DNA of 64,000 nt, taken from Nitrospira sp. (GTDB lineage Bacteria; Nitrospirota; Nitrospiria; Nitrospirales; Nitrospiraceae). A program made the position numbers and the translations under genes. The notes beneath the pieces are model-generated. The model made no database searches and was not told the origin of the DNA. It saw only the letters and a list, made by a program, of their open reading frames with translations. The DNA lies in contig JAJFBJ010000009.1 of the NCBI GenBank assembly GCA_020697375.1, positions 1-64,000 of the forward strand, written 5' to 3'. Of the stretch, positions 58,940 to 64,000 are shown piece after piece. Position 1 is the stretch's first letter. Every line of letters starts with the position of its first letter.

Positions 58940-60619
58940 TTATGTGAACCTCGGGGAGGCTGGTGAGCTTGAGCGATCCGCAAGCAGCAATTTATATTCG
59001 ATGCTATCAGCCAGCGCTTGCCAGCTGGCCTCCATGATGTTTTCCGACACGCCGACCGTTCCCCACTTGTCTTTGTGATCTCCCGATTCGATTAAGACCC
59101 GCACCTTTGACTCCGTCCCTTTATTGGCGGATAACACACGGACTTTGTAGTCCAGAAGTTTCACTTCACGGAGTTGCGGGTAAAACTTTCCTAATGCCTT
59201 GCGAAGCGCATGATCAAGGGCATTCACCGGGCCGGCCCCGACGGCCGCGGTATGCTCGATCAGTTCCCCGACTTGCACCATCACCGTCGCTTCAGACAAC
59301 AGCAGGCCCTGCTCCTGCTTTTTCTCAACGATGACGCGAAAGCCCAATAACTGAAACGCCGGTCGGTGGCTTCCCATGGCTTTACGCATCAACAGTTCGA
59401 AAGAGCCTTCGGCCCCTTCGAACTGATACCCTTGGCTTTCATGTTCTTTGAGAGTCTCGACGAGTTCCTGAAGCTTCACGTGATTTTTGTCCAGTGAAAT
59501 GCCGTAAGCTTCGACCTTGTCCAGCAAACCGCTTCGTCCCGCATAGTCGGAGACCAGAATACGCCGTCGATTCCCGACTTCATTCGGATCAATATGCTCA
59601 TAGGTCGCAGCATTCTTGAGCACCGCATGAATGTGAACGCCGCCTTTGTGCGCGAATGCCGCGTCCCCGACATAGGGTTGATGCTTATTGGGCATCAAGT
59701 TGGCGATTTCCGTGACGAATCCTGAAACGGCTTTCAGTCGCGTGATATTCTTCCCTAGGGCGGGACGCCGCATTTTCAATTGCAAATTGGGGATAATGGA
59801 GCATAGGTTCGCATTTCCGCATCGTTCGCCGATTCCATTGATCGTCCCCTGCACCTGAAGAATGCCGGACTCGACGGCAATGAGAGAATTAGCGACCGCC
59901 ATTTCGCTATCGTTATGCGCATGTATTCCCAACGGCACCGGGCATTCCCGCTTAACAACCTGACAAATCTCCCGGATTTCCCAGGGCATCGTACCACCGT
60001 TCGTGTCGCATAGAATCACTCGCTCAGCCCCGCCGGCAATCGCCTTTTGAATCGTCTGCAAAGCATATTCTGGATTGGCCTTATAGCCGTCAAAGAAGTG
60101 CTCGGCATCATAGAACACGCGTCGATCTTTCGAGCGAAGGTAATGAATCGAGTCTTCGATCAGTTCGAGATTTTTGGCGAGCGAAATGTTCAACGCGTCC
60201 GTCACCTGAAACGACCAACTCTTGCCGAACAGCGTAATCGTGCGTGTCTCGGACGCGAGCAATGCTTGAAGATTTTTGTCTTTACGGACCGAGTTGCTGG
60301 CCTTCCTTGTCGAGCCGAACGCCACGACGGTCGCAGACTGAAAGGGAATCGCCTTGATCATCCGAAAAAACTCGATGTCTTTTGGATTGGCGCCGGGCCA
60401 CCCTCCTTCGATGAAATGCACACCAAGCTGGTCAAGCTGCTGCGCGACACGAATTTTGTCCTCGACGGAAAAACTGACATCCTCTGCCTGGGCTCCGTCA
60501 CGGAGCGTCGTATCGTAGATCTCGAGAGCAGAAACTTTCGTAGGCGTGAGTGTCGGTACTGCTACAGGTTTCGAGACGCGAGATTTGAGGGATCCTGTAT
60601 GTCGATGTTTCATAGACAT
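58940..60619 (-). CDS. cimA: (R)-citramalate synthase
   Basis: 559 residues. 'LEIYDTTLRDGAQAEDVSFSVEDKIRVAQQLDQLGVHFIEGGWPGANPKD' is the isopropylmalate/citramalate synthase start with the metal-binding 'TTLRDGAQ'. 'RVILCDTNGGTMPWEI', 'HAHNDSEMAVANSLIAVESG' and 'TINGIGERCGNANL' follow. The ~200-residue C-terminal LeuA dimer region contains the allosteric domain. CimA condenses pyruvate and acetyl-CoA for isoleucine synthesis; the GGWPG motif and length fit CimA rather than LeuA. It follows lysC by 69 nt. Confidence 0.9.
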   Translation of the reverse strand: MSMKHRHTGSLKSRVSKPVAVPTLTPTKVSALEIYDTTLRDGAQAEDVSFSVEDKIRVAQQLDQLGVHFIEGGWPGANPKDIEFFRMIKAIPFQSATVVAFGSTRKASNSVRKDKNLQALLASETRTITLFGKSWSFQVTDALNISLAKNLELIEDSIHYLRSKDRRVFYDAEHFFDGYKANPEYALQTIQKAIAGGAERVILCDTNGGTMPWEIREICQVVKRECPVPLGIHAHNDSEMAVANSLIAVESGILQVQGTINGIGERCGNANLCSIIPNLQLKMRRPALGKNITRLKAVSGFVTEIANLMPNKHQPYVGDAAFAHKGGVHIHAVLKNAATYEHIDPNEVGNRRRILVSDYAGRSGLLDKVEAYGISLDKNHVKLQELVETLKEHESQGYQFEGAEGSFELLMRKAMGSHRPAFQLLGFRVIVEKKQEQGLLLSEATVMVQVGELIEHTAAVGAGPVNALDHALRKALGKFYPQLREVKLLDYKVRVLSANKGTESKVRVLIESGDHKDKWGTVGVSENIMEASWQALADSIEYKLLLADRSSSPASPRFT

Positions 60620-60688
60620 GAGAGAGTACCAGGGGAAGCATCGGACTGTCGAGGATCCCGCCGGACCGACAGAACCTCGCCGATCGAT

Positions 60689-61924
60689 TCAGCCAAGCGC
60701 AGGAGTCGATGCGCGATCCAGACCAAAAGCCGTGTGGAGGGTGCGCATGGCCAGCTCCAAATATTTTTCCTCAATGACGCAGGAGATTTTTATTTCAGAT
60801 GTGCTGATCATCATGATATTCACGCCTTCGCGCGACAGCACCTCGAACATCTTTGCCGCCACGCCGGAATGCGACCGCATCCCCACGCCGATGAGAGAGA
60901 CCTTGGCGATGGATTCCGTCACCGCCACAGATCGGGCGCCGACTTCCCTGGCCAGGTGCTGAACCAGATCGACGGACTTCCGTAAATCCGGTTTGGGGAC
61001 CGTGAAAGAAATGTCGGTCATGGAGGCCTGACTGACATTTTGAATGATCATGTCGACCACGATATTGTCATTCGCGACCCGCCCGAAGACGCGAGCGGCG
61101 ATGCCGGGACGGTCCGGCACACCTATGATCGTAATTTTTGCTTGATTCCGGTCGCCCGTCACTCCAGACACCATGACCCCTTCCATATCGGTATCTTCAC
61201 GTGTCACGAGCGTTCCTTTCCCTTCCTTGAAACTTGAATTGACTTCCACCGGCACGGAATATTTGGCCGCGAATTCGACCGACCGACTCTGAAGCACCTT
61301 GGCGCCGAGGCTCGCCATTTCCAGCATTTCCTCATAAGAAATCTTATCGAGTCGCCGAGCGGCCGGCACGATGTTTGGGTCAGCCGTATACACGCCATCC
61401 ACATCCGTATAAATAATGCACCGGTCGGCCTTGAGCGCGGCGGCCAGCGCAACCGCCGTCAAATCCGACCCGCCCCGGCCAAGCGTGGTGACATCCGATC
61501 GAGCATTGATTCCTTGAAAACCGGCCACCACCGGGACGACGCCCTCCGATAAGGCATCCCTTATGCGGTCGGCCGTTACGCGGGAAATCCTGGCTTTGGT
61601 ATGGGCACTGTCAGTGTGGATCCCGACTTGCCGGCCTGTGAAGGATCGGGCGTTCACCCCGCGTCCCCGAAGATCCATTGCCAGCAATGCGATCGTGACT
61701 CGCTCCCCGGTCGACAGCAACATATCTAATTCTCGCTCATCCGGCATGCCGGTTACTTCATGAGCCAGCCTGAGAAGCCGATCGGTTTCTCCGCTCATTG
61801 CCGACAACACCACGAGAACTTGATGACCGTCCTTATGCGCCCGTGCTACCCGATCAGCGACAAGATGGATCCGCTCAACGTTGCCGACGGATGTTCCGCC
61901 GTATTTGTGAACGATCAAAGCCAC
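60689..61924 (-). CDS. lysC: Aspartate kinase
   Basis: 411 residues. '[17 protein letters not shown]' (KYGGTS), '[13 protein letters not shown]', '[29 protein letters not shown]' and '[46 protein letters not shown]' are typical of the catalytic part. Two ACT domains ('[20 protein letters not shown]' and '[43 protein letters not shown]') are the feedback-control part. It makes aspartyl phosphate for Lys, Thr and Met. Spaced 5 nt from the apgM-like gene. Confidence 0.94.
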   Translation of the reverse strand: MALIVHKYGGTSVGNVERIHLVADRVARAHKDGHQVLVVLSAMSGETDRLLRLAHEVTGMPDERELDMLLSTGERVTIALLAMDLRGRGVNARSFTGRQVGIHTDSAHTKARISRVTADRIRDALSEGVVPVVAGFQGINARSDVTTLGRGGSDLTAVALAAALKADRCIIYTDVDGVYTADPNIVPAARRLDKISYEEMLEMASLGAKVLQSRSVEFAAKYSVPVEVNSSFKEGKGTLVTREDTDMEGVMVSGVTGDRNQAKITIIGVPDRPGIAARVFGRVANDNIVVDMIIQNVSQASMTDISFTVPKPDLRKSVDLVQHLAREVGARSVAVTESIAKVSLIGVGMRSHSGVAAKMFEVLSREGVNIMMISTSEIKISCVIEEKYLELAMRTLHTAFGLDRASTPALG

Positions 61925-61929
61925 GAGCC

Positions 61930-63180
61930 TTACGCTCCGCGCGGGAAGAATCGCATAATGAGCTTGGTCGCATCTCGCGGAGTGCTTCCCATGATCTTTG
62001 CGTCCTGCTCATGAAACCGCTTGGCGGCCCCTGATTGGGACTCACCGGTATTGTCACAGAGCGCGTACAGGATCGGCGGAACTTCGGAGCCGTGGCATTT
62101 CGCCGGGCCGGGATCGCACACCACCAGCAACCGGTAGGACGGGTGTGTAGCCAATGCCGTGAGTATCGGCCCGACAACCTGCGCATCATACCGCTCGATG
62201 GCCCGAACCTTGTCATGGACATCAGTCGCATGCAGGACGTCATCCGAAAGTCCGGCATGGAGATATACAAAATCTGTTTTCGCCAATTCTTGCACCGCAA
62301 CCCTGACGCACTCTGCAAATTCATCCGCCTCCGTCTCACCGTCGATTGAAAGCTGAGCCGCTTCCAATCCGGCACACAACCCGACTCCACGATGGACGTC
62401 GCTGGACGACACCACGACTCCTGCGACGTGATAGCGCTCAGTCAAGGGCGGCCATAAAGCTGCGCGGCCCTGTCCCCACAACCAAAGGCAATTGGCGGGC
62501 TTCAATCCATCCTGCCGGCGCTCATCATTCACCGGATGGTCGCGCAGGATAAAGAAGGAAGCGTCCATGATTTTGCGCAACACATCGGCGCCTTCACCGC
62601 TCGGCAACGCCTCGGCAATCGGCCGACCAATCAATTGTTGCGGATCGAGGCAGGCGGCCCGCGACTTCCCGCCGACCCATACCATCAAGTGCCGATGCCC
62701 GGAACCGGGATAGAACTGAATCGTTTCCGATCCCAGTTGCTCGTTGACGGCCTCGAGCAATTCTCTCGCTTGCTCCGTATCGATCAGACCGGCGGTGGCA
62801 TCGTCCATGACCACATGCGGCCCTAACTTTTTAGCTTCGGCCACGCGATCCCTGCCGTCGGCTCCGTCCTCACCCCGCACCGTTATCAAGGTACAACGGA
62901 ACACTACGTCTTGGTCTCCCACCATCACACCGAGACCGGCTGCCTCCAGCGGACCAGGGCCGGGATAGTATTTTCTCGGATCGTACCCCAGTACGGCCAC
63001 ACTCGTGATGTCACTCCCCGCAGGCCCGTTTTCCAACGGCAGACCAAGGAGACCGACTTCACCACTTTGGGCGATGCGATCGAGATAAGGAGTGACGGCG
63101 GACTGAAGAGGGGTCCTTTCGTCAAGTTCCGGGCAAGGGATATCAGCCATCCCGTCGGCATGCAGGATCAAATATTTCAT
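61930..63180 (-). CDS. ApgM-like protein (COG3635), candidate alternative homoserine kinase
   Basis: 416 residues of the alkaline-phosphatase fold phosphoglycerate mutase type: '[24 protein letters not shown]' (metal-binding D), '[32 protein letters not shown]' with the catalytic Ser/Thr, and '[34 protein letters not shown]' and '[17 protein letters not shown]'. Archaeal-type ApgM catalyses 3-/2-phosphoglycerate interconversion. Its place between thrC (18 nt) and lysC (5 nt) fits the known proposal that some COG3635 proteins substitute for homoserine kinase. Both roles remain open. Confidence 0.8.
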   Translation of the reverse strand: MKYLILHADGMADIPCPELDERTPLQSAVTPYLDRIAQSGEVGLLGLPLENGPAGSDITSVAVLGYDPRKYYPGPGPLEAAGLGVMVGDQDVVFRCTLITVRGEDGADGRDRVAEAKKLGPHVVMDDATAGLIDTEQARELLEAVNEQLGSETIQFYPGSGHRHLMVWVGGKSRAACLDPQQLIGRPIAEALPSGEGADVLRKIMDASFFILRDHPVNDERRQDGLKPANCLWLWGQGRAALWPPLTERYHVAGVVVSSSDVHRGVGLCAGLEAAQLSIDGETEADEFAECVRVAVQELAKTDFVYLHAGLSDDVLHATDVHDKVRAIERYDAQVVGPILTALATHPSYRLLVVCDPGPAKCHGSEVPPILYALCDNTGESQSGAAKRFHEQDAKIMGSTPRDATKLIMRFFPRGA

Positions 63181-63198
63181 GCGATGGTCCTGAAGTGA

Positions 63199-64000
63199 TC
63201 AGACATGAAGGAGGCGGGCCACATCGTCGCGAGTGGCTTTAACCGTTTTAGGCTGACGTGAAATTCCGATCGCCGTATCGGCGTCTTTCAAACCGTGCCC
63301 GGTCAAGGTACAGACGACCGTGGCGCCTTCTTTTAATGTTCCGGCCTGACTCATCTTAATCACCCCGGCGACCGATGTGGCCGACGCAGGTTCACAAAAG
63401 ACACCTTCTTCACTGGCCACCAGAGCGTAGGCATGAAGAATCTCCTCATCGGTGACCATATCGATGACACCCGCCGACTCTTGCACGACCGTCAGGGCCG
63501 CTTGCCAACTGGCGGGATTGCCGATTCGAATGGCCGATGCCACAGTTTGGGGTGCTTCAACCACGTGGCCCAACACAATCGGCGCTGCGCCGGCCGCCTG
63601 AAATCCCATCATCCGAGGCAACCGCGTCGTCTGATTGGCGGCACGGTATTGTCGATACCCGTTCCAATAGGCGGTAATATTACCCGCATTCCCTACGGGA
63701 AGTACATGGATGGTGGGTGCGTCACCCAGATCGTCGCAAATTTCCATGGCGGCCGTTTTTTGCCCCTCGATTCTGAACGGGTTAAGAGAATTGACCAATT
63801 CAACCGGATAGCTCGCCGACAACTCCTTGACGATGGTCAGCGCCTGGTCAAAATTCCCTTCGACTTGAATCACCGTGGCTTGGTGCATCATGGCTTGGGA
63901 CAACTTTCCCAGGGCGATCTTTCCGGCAGGGATGAGCACGTAGACCGCAAGTCCGGCTCGGGCGCCATAGGCGGCAGCCGAAGCGGACGTGTTACCCGTG
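63199..64000 (-). CDS. thrC: Threonine synthase (N-terminus outside the window)
   Basis: The frame is open to the right edge: translating back from 64000 gives '[27 protein letters not shown]', the threonine synthase 'GNTSAS' phosphate-binding loop. The rest, including '[21 protein letters not shown]', '[17 protein letters not shown]', '[22 protein letters not shown]' and '[12 protein letters not shown]', fits ThrC of the PLP type; the catalytic Lys lies upstream and is not visible. The enzyme turns phosphohomoserine into threonine. It heads the thrC-apgM-like-lysC-cimA run in the direction of transcription. Confidence 0.93.
   Translation of the reverse strand, partial: TGNTSASAAAYGARAGLAVYVLIPAGKIALGKLSQAMMHQATVIQVEGNFDQALTIVKELSASYPVELVNSLNPFRIEGQKTAAMEICDDLGDAPTIHVLPVGNAGNITAYWNGYRQYRAANQTTRLPRMMGFQAAGAAPIVLGHVVEAPQTVASAIRIGNPASWQAALTVVQESAGVIDMVTDEEILHAYALVASEEGVFCEPASATSVAGVIKMSQAGTLKEGATVVCTLTGHGLKDADTAIGISRQPKTVKATRDDVARLLHV

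Overview
The window (about 57% G+C by eye) is bacterial chromosome, Gram-negative: outer-membrane porin, TonB/ExbD, RND pump, lipid A-type glycosyltransferases and type IV pilus genes. Gene content and order, such as an alginate-export-type porin, tandem DUF1264 proteins, and the run thrC / apgM-like / lysC / cimA / ihf / merR / tRNA-Pro / surE / dedA / cysS / rlmB, best fit the phylum Nitrospirota, probably a Nitrospira-like nitrifier. That placement is inference from recalled gene families; no marker gene for nitrification or 16S rRNA is present. I see no insertion sequence, prophage or CRISPR array. The window starts inside an ExbD/TolR gene and ends inside thrC.

Layout. 1-6.1 kb (+): ExbD/TolR tail, TonB, a secreted protein, and an RND adaptor plus permease. 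6.1-9.0 kb (+): a sparse stretch of very small cysteine-rich or single-membrane-segment proteins, a degenerate peroxiredoxin-like protein and a PilZ protein, with two possible sigma-54 promoters. 9.2-11 kb (-): a cytochrome c and two DUF1264 paralogues. 11.4-14.7 kb (-): an overlapping trio of saccharopine dehydrogenase-like protein, antiquitin-type (ALDH7) aldehyde dehydrogenase and a small VOC protein, which looks like a lysine/aminoadipate route. 14.8-21.5 kb: housekeeping and stress genes (PSP1/RicT, ImmA-like protease, EVE, YdcF-like, YkgJ-like, ThrH, RecQ). 21.6-27.4 kb: porin, two TatA-type genes, a MidA-like methyltransferase. 27.6-30.5 kb (+): GT2 / LABN / ArnT-like trio with overlapping stop and start codons. 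30.5-38.4 kb (-): PAP2, TolB-like, M1 peptidase, double-receiver protein; then ftsY, ybeY, phoH.

38.5-53.7 kb (-) is a type IV pilus block: two complete minor pilin sets (FimT-PilV-PilW-PilX types), one ending in PilY1 and an Ig-like lipoprotein, the other ending in a GspE/PilB-type ATPase, with prepilin peptidase PilD upstream of both. A stand-alone LuxR-type regulator with a near-consensus sigma-70 promoter follows.

54-64 kb (-) carries rlmB, cysS, dedA, surE, tRNA-Pro(GGG), merR, ihf, cimA, lysC, an apgM-like gene and thrC. The apgM-like gene between thrC and lysC, together with thrH elsewhere in the window, suggests that homoserine phosphorylation for threonine may not rely on a classical ThrB kinase.
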